From NCBI GenBank assembly GCA_029844215.1, contig CM056732.1, positions 47,663,007 to 47,727,006 on the forward strand: a stretch of 64,000 bases of DNA. The letters run 5' to 3'. Each line of letters begins with the position of its first letter. Within the stretch, counting starts at the first letter, position 1. This document shows, one piece after another, positions 21,938-33,706 of the stretch. The notes beneath the pieces were generated by a model. It ran no database searches, was not told the DNA's origin, and worked only from the letters and a program-made list of their open reading frames with translations. The DNA is from Przewalskia tangutica. Its lineage: Eukaryota > Streptophyta > Magnoliopsida > Solanales > Solanaceae. The translations under genes were made by a program, and so were the position numbers.

Positions 21938-24900
21938 AGACCTTACATAAGGGTAATAAATGTTTATAACTGGTTTATGGAAGTTCTGGAGTGTATGGAA
22001 GCTAAACGGATCAAAGGAAATACAATTAGACGAAATCGAAAAACTGGCATTTTGACGACAGGGTTGACGGAACGGACAGTCAACGAGATCGACATACCGT
22101 TAAAGTGCCAAGGTGAACCATCAATTTCTCTACATTTGTGGAATCTCAGGAGGCAGATTGACGGTCCAGCTTGACGGACCATCAAATGTTTGACGGACCG
22201 TCAATCCAACCGTCAAGTTGCGGTGGTGGAAAATTTCTTTCGGGTTATGCGAATCGGAACTCATTTTTCATCAACATCATAACCTAAACACCTCCTAAAT
22301 CCTCTCTAAGGATTCCATAACACCCAAGGTCAATCCAAAGGCAAATCAGTCAAGATTAACGTTATAATCCCTACGTAATTGTAGAAATCATCTTCCCCGA
22401 AGTGAAGCGATTTTGAAAACCTTGATATTGGGGTAACTTGATGTTTTGAGAGGCTTTTGATTCATCAAGTTAAGATTTATCCTCATCTATCTATATTTCT
22501 GATTTATGGGTGATTTGGAGTAAGTTGTGAAGGATTTTTCGTAATCCAAACCCATGAACCTATGAAGTCGTGGTGAGATGAGTTGTGGGCTGTTTTGCTT
22601 GAATTATGAATTGATATTGATTATTAAATTGATTGTTGGTATTATGAAACTAAGAAAGAATGTTTCGGAGAATCGTGAGATCAAATTACATAAGTACCCT
22701 TTGTTGAGAAGTCTATCTTATGCACTTAAGGTGTTTGTTAAAATCCAAAGAGAAGGCTATCTTTAGTTATTGCTCCAAAATTGATCTGAGTCATTCATTT
22801 AATATAAACTATCGCTCGTAGAGCACATGAGCTCGTGGGTTATCAACATAAGGTATGTGAAGGCTATCATTTTTCTTTGTTCTTGGCATGATTTTTTAAT
22901 AAGCTAGTTCCTATTTCGGCGCACAAGATGTGCTAGCCACAAGAACCGTAATTGAATTATCAAGACCTTATCCTAGTAGTCCTTCCTTATCGAGAACGAG
23001 TTACAGTTAGACATGTTTAGCCAAGTACCTAAATACAATAGAAAACATGATTAGAAGCTATAGAGAAATAAAGTTGTCGTCGGGGCCATGATATTGCCTT
23101 CGGGGCTATGATGATTGCCTTCAGAGCTACAACATATTTCCTTCGAGGCTAAACAGATGCGACCTTGCCTCCAGGGCTATTTAAGTAGAGCTTGCCTTCG
23201 GGGCTATGCATTCACATCTAAGTGCCTTATACGAAGCTAAGTAACAGATATTAGTTTACTTAGTTAGTAGACAACAGAGACAAGTAAGTGTAGCCAGTTC
23301 TTCCTTTAGTAGCTCTTCAGTTTATATTCAGATTGCTTTATATTTCACTTGTATTCGTCTTACATACTCGGTACATTATTTCGTATTGATGTCCCTTTTT
23401 CTGGGGACAGTGTATTCATGCCCGCATGTTTATACAGGTTACAGGAGGGATCACATTATTTCGTACTGATGTCCATTTTTTTTCTGGGGATAGTGTATTC
23501 ATGCTTGGGATTGTGTCGTCTTAGGGACTGTTTTGTGGAGTTATAATGCTGAAAATTTAGTTACAATTATGTATGTTTAATGTGGTAATTGCTAAGATAT
23601 GTCCTAAAGGAATAATGGTATAGAAAGGTGTAGAAAGACTTCACATTTCACCCTCGTTTTTGTTGAAGTATGGACTATTTTAGTGGACTGATATAATATG
23701 GATTAAGAGGCTGGATTAACATGTGAAGTAGGTGTGTCGATCACCTTGGTTGCTGTTTTGAACTATCCTTAATTGGTGCTTGGTTATTGATGTTATTGGT
23801 CTTGCTTGTAAGTTGTGGATGTATGTATAAATAGGGAAAGTGCTGCCCAAATTCTTATATGAAAAGAGACCATCATTGGTATATGACCTACACTAGTAAG
23901 CACGAAGTTAATAGACGTGTTATTGTTATTATAGGTTGAAGTACTAATTGAGACGTATTCTAATTATCAAGTTGGTATAGGCGATAAGGTATGTGAAACT
24001 ATCCTTTCTTCTTTTTGGCATGATTTTTATAAAGTAAGTGTACGGCGAACGTACATAATCCCATTGAGTCCTAATTCCTAGTGACATTTGGTATGATAGT
24101 TGTCTTTGATTTTACAAGTGATAGTTCATTCTATTTATTCTATTGTGAGTCAAATGATGATTTAAATTGCATATGGTTACTCATGATACTCTATTCGTGC
24201 TTGATGTGATTATATCATTTCACCGAGTCCCGGGTCGGGTATGTTCGTGCGCAGAATTATTGCATTGTTTCACCGAGTCCCTCACTAGAGGGTCGGGTAC
24301 GTTATATATATGATTTCATGGACATGCATCCATGATGCGGGTATAGATACTCATGGCAGTATATGATTTCGTGGACATGTTATCCATGATGCGGGTATAG
24401 ATACCCATGCTAGTATATGGTTCCATGGACATGTATCTATGATGCGGGTACAAATACCCATGACAGACATTCATGATTTTGATATGACTCTCACTTTTTA
24501 TCAGGCACAGTTGACTTTCATTTTTATATGGTACAGGGGCATTGGTATATGTTGATTATTATACTTGTCAGTATGATCTTCTTTACGGTACTTTATGTTT
24601 ACATACTTGGTACATTGTTGTACTGATCCCCTTCTCCGGGGGCTGCGTTTCATGCCCACATGTATAGGTACTCAGTTTGGTGATCCTCGAGCTTAGGATC
24701 CTTGTTCAGCTTTTTGGGATAGCTCCATTGTTCCGGGGCTTGTCATTTTGGTACAGATCTTTGATTATAAACTTGTGTATATTCAGGGGTACGACGGGGC
24801 CTTGTCCCTTCATATTTCATTCATACTCTTAGAGGTCGGTAGACAGGCGTGGATGGTAAATGTGTATTTGGACATGTGTGAGTTGTAGTTCATTTGGATA

Positions 24901-25086
24901 TCTCTATGTACAGTGGCGGCCTTGTCGGCTTGCCTATTTTTTTTATATGAGTTTACTATTACAGTTCAGGGGACAAGATCCCTTTGTTATGTGGCGTTAC
25001 GAGTCTCAATTGATTATAGGTGATGTGGGGTTACAAGGGTGCCCAGGTTGGGCACCAGTCGCGGCCCGTCGCTTCGGGTCGTGACA
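21938..25086 (+). mobile_element. Element 3 LTR, right part
   Basis: This continues 12256-12317 after the Element 4 insertion and ends CGTCGCTTCGGGTCGTGACA at 25086; the joined LTR is about 3.2 kb. It holds a TTGACGG-rich block (22052-22216), CCTTCGGGGCTA-type short repeats (23070-23210), two splice-donor-like AAGGTATGTGA sites (22851, 23988) and short repeats with GGACATG..ATCCATGATGCGGGTA (24300-24480). No second LTR, PBS or polypurine tract is present. The flanks (GCGAT left, AGTAT right) do not match, so it is not a simple solo LTR. Confidence 0.7.
22052..22216 (+). repeat. TTGACGG / CCGTCAA cluster in Element 3 LTR
   Basis: At least five TTGACG-type words occur in both orientations, including the odd palindrome TTGACGGACCGTCAA at 22190-22204 and the near-palindrome TTGACGGACCATCAA at 22171-22185. 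TTGAC is the W-box core, although the canonical next base is C or T. It lies near the start of the LTR, in likely U3. Confidence 0.5.
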
Positions 25087-25545
25087 AGTATTGCCAAAGA
25101 GATGGTCTAGTAACCTAATATTTAAATAATGATAAAGACCTTTTTAGAACATAAGATCTGTGAACACATAACATGCCTTTCACGGGATTCAAATGCTGCA
25201 CAAACATCATAAATTTACCATCATTGCATTTATGAAACCATTCTAACACTTTAGACACATTTAGAGATTCAGAAAAACACAGTGCATAAAATATGCTCAC
25301 TATAACTGTAATGGCAAAATCTAGTTCATTGTGGAAGACAATATAGAAGTAGAGGTGCTGCAAGATACTGAGCAATAAGTAACTATTAAAATGTTCCTAT
25401 AAGATTTGGGTAGATCGTTGGTGACAACAATGGTATATGTAAAGTGTGATGTATTGGAAAGGATTGCTCTCTGGGATAGTTTATATTGTATTACAGATCA
25501 CATGACAGATCTTTGGTTAGTTGGTAGAGATTTCGTAGGCTCTTC
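25087..25545 (+). mobile_element. LINE ORF2 endonuclease fragment, copy a
   Basis: About 450 bases are nearly identical to 39005-39455, the endonuclease start of the second LINE copy. Readable pieces include NIRSVNT, IIAFM, VYVKCDVLERIALWDSLY and HMTDLWLVGRDF, the last being the usual WLVGGDF block of plant L1 endonucleases. Stops interrupt the frame. It starts at the Element 3 LTR end and stops sharply at 25545, where Copia-like sequence begins. Confidence 0.75.
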
Positions 25546-27220
25546 AAGAGCACATTGTCTCCTTATTATGACCATTTTCTCCTCTTTTTTTTCAAGGATT
25601 ATTGCATATGGAATCGATTTGTCTACCATGTTTTACGATGTTGTAAACCCTGTCCTTCAACGACATTTAGGAGCATCTTGTAGATGAAATATGGAATAGT
25701 TGGGTCAGCAAATGATTCTAGCATTTGACTTGAATTATCGTTAGAACGAGGATCATACTGATGATAATTCACAATATATTTCTTAGCTGTTTATTCTCTC
25801 TACCCTTATGTTAGAAAAACTAACATACATTTTCACATATTTTGGGGAATCCATTTGTATGCATCGTAGTAGATTCATTAATCATATACCGCACAATAAA
25901 ACTATTAGATAAAAATATTTGGTTCCTGACCTTGAACCAATTATAAGTATAGAATTTATCATAATTTATTGGTCTGAAGCATACAAACATCGTTGTATGC
26001 AATATATCATATTTCATATCAACACATGAAGCTTTGTTCTCATTCGCAATGGTTTAACTATTTATCGGAGGCATTCAACGCTAAACCAACTTGAATATAA
26101 ATCAACATTAACAAGATGAATTATCTTGATTACATAATCTGAAGAGTGTGCTCTCAACTCAATTATTTTGAGCAAGTAACTTTGCATATGTCAAACTGTG
26201 GGTTGACAATAAACGTACATGTGACTGTATTATCGATGCATCTATTTAGGACATCACATAACAGGTAAACGGGCCCTTATTCACCTTTTATATTTTTCAA
26301 AATTTAGGGAATTCAATCCCAACATTAGTCAGTATAATCAACTTATCATGAGAACAAACAAATTAATTCTTAAAGAATCTTCTAGTTCTTCAATATATTC
26401 TGAATACAAACTTAGCACATCAGATTTAAATAAGGACAACCGAAATTGTCACGTCAATCGATAAAATTATTTGTACTAGTAAACTTCAGGTTTACCATGT
26501 CATGTGCTATTTGTTTTAGTAAACTTCTGATTTACTATAACATGAATTATTTGTGTACCAATAAACTTCTGATTTATTGTGACACATGATTTCATCATGC
26601 TTATATTTGTGTAGTACAATTTAGAAAAATAAAGAGGGTAATCATTCACATACATATCTCTTACCCACTATGATTTTGTAGATATTTAGTCATCCAATCA
26701 TTTATAGCTTCATTATGATAGTCATTTACTTTAGTAAACTTCGGGTTTACTATAACTTGTGCTTCGATCATAACAACTTTGTTTATTACAATCTAGAACG
26801 AATGACATAATAATATATAAACTCTTCAGAAGCCTCTATTTTATTCTCCATAATCACATTGTTTGGACACTATTAGTTTCATGATCTGCTAGATAAATAG
26901 TTAGCTCTTCTGAAGTTGTTGATTATTAATTTTGTACAACCAAATAGTTCTTAGATAATGCTGGTATCATAAAAGAAATTATAATCAAACACTTAGTAAG
27001 TAAATGAACATTTAAAGACAATACAATTTATAAATGATGAAAAATAAGTTCTAAACTTCAGTATTTTAGACATCTTCTTCAGGAAAAATATAATTTACAT
27101 TCGAATAATTATCATCAAAGCTGCGACAATAATCATAATAAATCAATATGATTATAGTAGATAGTATTCTACACAATTGCATCATTTTGCCTTAGAATGA
27201 TACATAATAAAAGTTTTCAA
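25546..27220 (-). mobile_element. Ty1/Copia pol fragment (pseudogene)
   Basis: Minus-strand reading, with stops and frame changes, shows Copia integrase landmarks: NVGIEFPKF (about 26320), FIVNPQFDICKVTCSK (near 26200), IIELRAHSSDYVIKIIHL (near 26130) and RMRTKLHVLIW (near 26030). The order pre-integrase then integrase is correct for Copia, where integrase precedes RT. No RT follows before the fragment ends at 25546. Further upstream on the minus strand (26600-27220) the match fades. No LTRs are seen. The exact ends are uncertain. Confidence 0.6.
26477..26752. repeat. Four AGTAAAC-loop-GTTTACT hairpins
   Basis: Inverted repeats occur at 26479-26495 (GTAAAC/GTTTAC), 26517-26537 (TAGTAAA/TTTACTA), 26559-26579 (CAATAAA/TTTATTG) and 26732-26752 (TAGTAAAC/GTTTACTA), each with a 5-7 base loop. 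The first three are spaced about 40 bases apart. The third keeps pairing through two paired changes. Confidence 0.6.
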
Positions 27221-28000
27221 GATGATTTGACGTGCGACAGGTACATGGAACAATGACCTAATTCCAACTGTTGTTGATTGGGCTTGTCGCCATTATGTGG
27301 GCTCGCCTTCATATTTTTCATTTATGTGTTTATTTATCACATTGCTTTCAATATGATTATTCTGATTTTACTTGGATTATGTGATGTTGATTTCTTTAAA
27401 CCATGTGATATTCATCTCTTATACTTGGTTGCATCTCATACATCTTGATTTCTCATCTTATATTGTCATTTACATTCATACACTCATAGTTTTGATGATA
27501 TTGACATAAGTGTGGTATGAAAATATTGTGGTTCCAAGAGACATGGAAAGTAAGAATACTTATGAGATTTTGGTAACATTGGTTGATGATGATTATACGC
27601 GGGGGAATGGGTTGCAAGCCAAGAGCTGGGCTTCGTTGTAAAATTTTGGAATATATGGACTTCGCGGGTCCCTCATGGGTGTGCAGTACATAGAATTTGA
27701 ACACTTGCATACTGGGAGATGAAGGATGACATATACATTGCATTCATACATTCATTCTTATTGTGATTACTTGTTGATGGGAATGTGATATTGATTGGTT
27801 ATTGAAACTTGAGTGATGCACTAATTAAATGGTTTTTGGATGATCGGATTGATTATATTGGACCGGATGAATTGGCTAGTTCTTTGTGCAATAGATTGTG
27901 CAGTACAACTTTATGAGTCAGAGAGACATACTAAACAGTCAAGGGAGAAGAACTAAGAAATGGAGGGTTGGGCCAGGCCTAGATGTATTTAAGATAAATG
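27221..28000. other. Unassigned AT-rich intergenic stretch
   Basis: I see no gene, LTR ends or known element motif. A less AT-rich island near 27590-27690 (ACGCGGGGGAATGGGTTGC) resembles a degraded LTR or transposon interior, but I cannot place it. Open frames such as 27453-27743 (minus) show no family signature. Confidence 0.5.
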
Positions 28001-28350
28001 AGCTTCCATTGATATACACATGTGATATACCGAAAGGTCCAAACCTGTCTACCTCGTATACTAAGTAAATCTGGTATACAGTTCATATATCCTGGTTTAT
28101 ATCAAACGTATGGCTCAAACAAACACTATAGGAGGACAAATTAAGGCAAATAGATAGAGGCATACACCCATATACATCATACAGATTCTGAACCTACCTC
28201 TATACTCCATGATTTCAAAACTTAAATAGGTAAATCACATATTTTAGTATTCATAACTTGTATGTGTAGATCTTGGACTCGATAAATGATTTTTTCTCTC
28301 TCCTAAACTCACATGCAAACCCTAAGGTAAAACCCTAATATTTTTAAACT
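28001..28350 (+). mobile_element. Probable LINE 5' UTR
   Basis: This stretch leads into the LINE ORF1 ATG at 28351. CTCTCTCCTAAACTCACATGC and AACCCTAAGGTAAAACCC just before the ATG look like a plant leader. The real 5' end of the LINE is not definable; no target duplication was found. Confidence 0.4.
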
Positions 28351-30636
28351 ATGGCCACACCAGCCACTGGCCAGCCATCACCGGCGGCTAGCCAACCTCC
28401 TCTGACCAATGACTTGGCACAGTTCCTAACCCACAATCACACGCAGCACAACAAATCTCCTCGCTCCATCCACTACCACCAATGTTTCTCCAAACTATAT
28501 CCAAAAACTTACAAATGTTATTTCTCATACGTCTATGCATATTTGTGAACCCATCCCGATCAAGAATGTTACTTATGTTGATGGAATGCCTATTGTGAGG
28601 TGGACTACTATAGAGGTATCTAGAATGGAGAATTTGGAGAACTTAGAATATGCTATTGTTGGTCAGTTCTCATATGGTTGGCCTGAGTTGGATGAATTGA
28701 GAATAATTATTCCTAAACAGTATGGTACGAAAGGGATATGTCTTGTTGATATTTAGGGATCGACGTGTTTTGATATGGTGTTCTCTAATGGACGATTTCA
28801 TTAACATATCTTCCAAGAGTGCACATTGGTTGAAATCTTAGGATGGATATACTTATCAAATGAAATCACTCATATATTATTGTAATTTCAAAATATAACG
28901 AAACTTCTATCGTCATGGCTTGGATTTTCTTTCCAAACTTACTTCCCACTTTTTTGTCAAAGAATCATTATTTTCTGGGCATCTCCAATTGGAAAACCAC
29001 TTTAACTTGATATGGCTACTATTAATAAGATAAGAGCTAATGCAAGAGTTAAGATACAACTTGACTTATTAGCAGATCTTCCTAATTTTGTAATGATGGA
29101 GTTTGGGAATGAGAAATCTAAGGAGATCAGTGTAGTGAAGGTGGGAATTCAGTATGATCATCAACATAAGTATTATACTGAATGTATCTTTGCGCAAGGC
29201 CATACGATGAGGCGTGTCTGATTCTTCATCTTGAACTTTCTGATGTTGAGATGGAAGAAGTAAATGAGGTAGTGACAGGAGAGGAAGCAACTTTAGAAGA
29301 TGCAAATATTAAGGGTAAGCAACAATAAGGAGGTTAGAGGAGGTATTATGGAAGAAGATATCATGTGTAGAAATATTTACCAAAAATATTATCTAGTGGT
29401 AGTAAGGTGGTCACTTATCTTGGAACAATAATGGAAAGGATAAGAAGATAGTTGATCGTGCAAACAAAGATAATGGGATCAAGGTTCCTCACAAAGGAGT
29501 AGGCACAAAACAAATTTGATGTGATGAATCATACTTTAGAGGATGATAATAGTGAAATGATGAAGGAAGCAACTAATGAAAACAATAAGGATGCAGATGT
29601 TGATATAGCCAAAGATATAAATGATTCCAATAAGGTGATAATAGAGGTTGATGGTGATGTGGACAAAGATATATATATGTTGATGTAGTTAAAGATACAT
29701 CTGAGCCCAACAAGGTGACAGTAGAAGTGCCATCAGAGGAGACAAAAAGATACTAGGGTAGAATATGGTGATAAGGAGGACAAGGAAGAGCATAAAGATA
29801 AGGTGATATATGTAGAACAATCCAATGAAGAACTTTATATTATGGATCCACGGGTGATGAAAGATACATGAGCAACACTAATACTAAAGAGTGTATTTAA
29901 AGACCTTTTGTATCAGCATGAGGTACTGGAGAGGGATATGTTGATAAGATTCAGGAGATATGTGATAATGTTAACAACTCTATGATAGTAAAATAGCATA
30001 ATCAAATTTAGATGAGATGATGATGCCCAATGACGAGTAGAATAATGTAGAGATGGAATCACCAGAAGTGGATATGCTCCAAATAAAAATTAACAGATAG
30101 TAAGAGACAATGGAAGGGGTTATCAACAGAATGAACTTGGTGAAGCAAGTTTTGAAACTATAAATCATGCTCACAATGATCTGCTCATGGCCAGACTTGA
30201 ACATCAGGAACAATTGGTTTCTAATTAGAAGGTTGTTGAGATACATCCAGATGGGCAATTGATGGTGTCTATTGCTGAAGATGGTGTTGGTTATTATCCA
30301 CCAAGTATAGAGAAGGATGTTCATGTTTTAACAATTCTATAGATGGGAAGGAGTTGCATGTTGTAGCTAAATCAGTGGTACACGTGAATAGTGAGAAGCA
30401 AATCACCACTCAGAGAAAGCAGATTCCTTTATAGGAGCTGCACGATGTGGTTTCTCATAACATATATTTTGATGCAAATGGGGGATACAAGGATCAAAGA
30501 CGATTCTAGCAACAGTAAGTTCAAAGACAGTGCAGAAGATGAGAATTTAGATCAGGTGCTTCATCAGGTAGCAAAGGAAGCTGGTATTTCTCTAAAATCC
30601 ATGCAGAAAGGCAATATGAAGACAAAAAAAACAAAG
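28351..30636 (+). pseudogene. LINE ORF1 (DUF4283-like nucleic-acid-binding protein), decayed
   Basis: The ATG at 28351 opens MATPATGQPSPAASQPPLTN. After a frameshift, 28535-28756 gives NVTYVDGMPIVRWTTIEVSR and LEYAIVGQFSYGWPELDELR, the DUF4283-type core of plant L1 ORF1 proteins. MATINKIRANARVKIQLDLL at 29012 and VKVGIQYDHQHKYYTEC are the part before the zinc knuckle, whose second half has decayed (IFAQGHTMRR). An Asp/Lys-rich linker follows (29520-29900), and HQVAKEAGISLKSMQKGN (30565-30618) is the C-terminus. ORF1 proteins bind LINE RNA. Many stops and shifts make it dead. Element 5 interrupts just after ORF1. Confidence 0.75.
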
Positions 30637-31151
30637 TGTAACGCCCCGAACCCGGGCCCGTTACTGGTGCCTTACCCCGGGCACCCTAGTGATACAACAT
30701 CAGAGAAAACCAGCGGAAAAATAAAACATGAATCATGAAACAAGAGATATAATAAATAAACAAAGCAACCAAAACAGCTGCCTTTGGATATACATAAAAC
30801 CCGACAGTTTAATCCTTTTACAACCACCGCCCACAGTTTCTGCACTCTAAGATTTACAACAACTATGACGACAGGGGCCGCCATACCCCGAATGTACAAG
30901 AACCTACAACTCGGGAACACATACCAAAGATAAGCCTCGAGAAACGGAGCTTCCCAACACGAATGTGATCCTATAAGCGGGATCGGCGATGATGTACCTT
31001 TACTGCGGCATGAACGCAGCCGGCGAGGTCGACATAACAGTACCAAGTATGTGAAATCAGAAATCAGAATCGAAATCATAATAGTCTATATAAAGCAGGA
31101 GACATGTATGATAACCAAACTACAGTTCACAACATAAAAGCAGTCATGCCA

Positions 31152-31391
31152 AGTCGAGTGGAATACATTCCCGGATGAGCCGGTAGTCGAGTGAAATACA
31201 TTCCCGGAATGAACCGGTAGTCAAGTGAAATACATTCCCGGATGAACCGGTAGTCAAGTGAAATACATTCCCGGATGAACCGGTAATCAAGTGAGATACA
31301 TTCCCGGGTGAACCGGTAATCAAGTGAGATACATTCCCGGGTGAACCGGTAATCAAGTGAGATACATTCCCGGATGAACCGGTAGTCGAGT
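31152..31391. repeat. 33-bp tandem array, 7 copies (Element 5, 3' LTR)
   Basis: Seven units contain GATACATTCCCGG followed by TGAACCGGTAATCAAGTG. Because the unit is 33 bases, all frames stay open and give 11-residue repeats (LDYRFIRECIS on the minus strand). The second copy of the array is at 36396-36637. Confidence 0.9.
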
Positions 31392-33301
31392 GAACACAGT
31401 ACTTGCACAACAAGGCCATCACACGTAACATGGTCAAGTTTCATAACAACAAGCATAAGCAAGTTACACACAACTCAAGGTACTTTCATTTTATGTCAAA
31501 GTCCGGGTTTTAACCCTAAAGTACTACATACGTTAAGTCCTTTTAAAAGAGATACATTCCTTTTATAAAAGTCACCCGATACCCGTAGTATAAAACTAGA
31601 GTGATTCACATTATTAAGTAAACCAGAACACTTTCTTTTTAAACTCAAGTACCAACATTCTTTTCCTAAAGTTAGGTTTGCCTAATTACAAATGCTCAAG
31701 TTTCTCATTTTAGAAAAGGTTTCGTAGTTCATAGTTTTAATCCTTTAAAACATAATTCTCCTTTAAACGTTTTGAGAAACATATGTCTTATATGTGAGTA
31801 GGTTATTCTTGTTTATAATCAATCTTATTAAGCAGCCATGATCTAGGAAATGTAATATCATTTTGTCTCATCTTAGCTTCTATGCAGATGGAGGTTTCTA
31901 CTGGTTTTAATAATACTTCATTAGTCAATACATTTTCCTTTTATTAACGCAGCGATGGTTTGTCGATACACATTCGATTTCAAATCAAGAAACATTCTTA
32001 AGCCGTTATACCTAACTTCCCATAAAGCTAGTATAACTCTTAAGCTTTCAAAACCAAGTACTACTCATTCTTTCAAAACGATTCGTAAATCTTTGAAATA
32101 CTTCAAGTTCTTTATTAACACATATCAAGCCGCTTTTTATTCAAATCGATTTACCTTTTAAAAACCGCAGTATTTGCTTATCCACATAAAGTTATTATAA
32201 TCGACTTCCCATAAAGCCGTTATAACACTTTATGTTTTAAACCAATCAAATACATTTAGCACGTACGCGTCACCGCACTACATAGTTCACATATCACGCT
32301 AGAAGAGATAGGAAGAGGTTCACATACCTCGCGACGATTATCGACTAAATAGCAAAATGCTCGAGTACCTCAAACCGCTCGCTACTCCTTAAGCCAAGTA
32401 GATCACGCCATACGTAGTACTTTAACCTATAGAGGCCACAAGGCGCCTATTAACATTCTAGATCTCAACGTAGAATATTCTATAGAAAATTCGCATTTCC
32501 CCGCAACAGCGTTAATCTCCTCTCTATCGGTGCTACCAAGCCAACCAGTAACGGTTACGCTTAAACGGACGTGTACAATTCTACTACAAGAATGCTACAC
32601 AAGTCTCATGTCTGATCCCATGTAATTACATTCGATTCTCTTATTTAAATTGTGCTTAAGTCGCAAGACATTCTGTAAGTATTATTCAGGCTTAAGTCAA
32701 AAGACATTGCCGACTACTACGTTCAATTCTATATATAGTATACTTCGACTATATATTCAACAATATGTAATTTCCAATTACAACAGAGGGACAAGATATT
32801 TACCTCGATAAGCCCAAAATTATCCTAGTTTAAAGTCGCTCCTGAGCAAGGTTTAGCTCAACTCAGTGCGCTCCAACCCGCTCCAAACTACCCTTAAGTT
32901 TTAACCAACTTCTACTTACAACTTCAACAACGGGTGAAGATTTCCTTAGGTTTCGTTTTAGAGACCGAGGAAAGTATAATGGTATTTTCTGGCTTGTATA
33001 GGTGTAACTGGGAATACTACAAGGTATTTGGGCCAAGGTATTTGGACATTATATCAATACTAGGAGAGTATTTCTATACCACAACAAGGGGTATTTATAC
33101 GAGACAACTAGGCTAGGGGGGGGGGGGGGGTATGTACCCCACGGCCAAGCCTCAACAAAGGGGGAGGGGGTAAGTTTCGGCCAAGGGGCCTTCAAGAGGG
33201 GGAGGGGTGTGTGTGGTGGACGAGAACAAGGTTGAGGGAGAGGGAGGGATTTTTAACACTTAGAGAAATTTTGGATGAAGAAGCTCATCAACTTAGAGGG
33301 G

Positions 33302-33309
33302 TATTTATA
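33302..33309 (-). promoter_or_regulatory. TATA box, Element 5 3' LTR
   Basis: GGGGTATTTATAGG is the complement of the CCTATAAATACCCC box of Elements 2 and 4. The upstream dyad GGTGACACATGTCACC is near 33478-33493, about 170 bases away. Confidence 0.6.
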
Positions 33310-33706
33310 GGTCAAGCCATGGCCAACCAATGGCCAAGATGAAGACAAGTGTGGTGCAAGTGTAGGTTAGATTTCCACCATGTGTACCTTATCCATCTAC
33401 CACACAACTTGCACAAAATATCCTACCAACTAAAGCCCTCTTTTTCGTCACCATTGCGCCCATTTGTTCCAATGTGAGGTGACACATGTCACCCTCCCGT
33501 TGGTCCACAATGTTTCGCCTCTCGGAAAAATCCGCAAAATTATAAACGACATAGCCGGAATTTTTCCTACGAAAGTCGTGGAAAGCGCTTCGTCGAAAAC
33601 GACTTATTCGCACTTGTGCACAATTTTCGAACCTAGCCAAGTCTTAAGGCAAAAAATTTAATACGTACGCCCTCACGTACATACTCTGAAAATACGGGGT
33701 ATAACA

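Larger units (their letters stand above)
30637..33706 (-). mobile_element. Element 5, 3' LTR
   Basis: TGTAACGCCCCGAACCCGGG at 30637 to CGGGGTATAACA at 33706, 3,070 bases. It pairs with 35876-38982 at very high similarity: the two run together for long stretches, with mostly 1-3 base differences in GC-rich spots. It contains the 33-bp array (31152-31391), the MYB-like pair (32184-32234), a donor-like CACATACCTC (32321-32330), a run of 15 G (33116-33130) and the TATA box TATTTATA on the plus strand (33302-33309). Confidence 0.9.

Noticed and set aside
27221..28000. A possible host gene or promoter between the Copia and LINE remnants
   Set aside because: No convincing exon, splice pattern or protein family could be read in either strand.
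28001..30636. A host DUF4283 gene rather than a LINE ORF1
   Set aside because: It is followed by LINE endonuclease sequence after the Element 5 insertion, and it is full of stops, so a LINE ORF1 is the better reading.
31127..31471. Repeated 114-residue open frames in both Element 5 LTRs (also 36372-36716)
   Set aside because: Frames stay open because the tandem unit is 33 bases; present twice because the LTR is duplicated. No evidence of translation.
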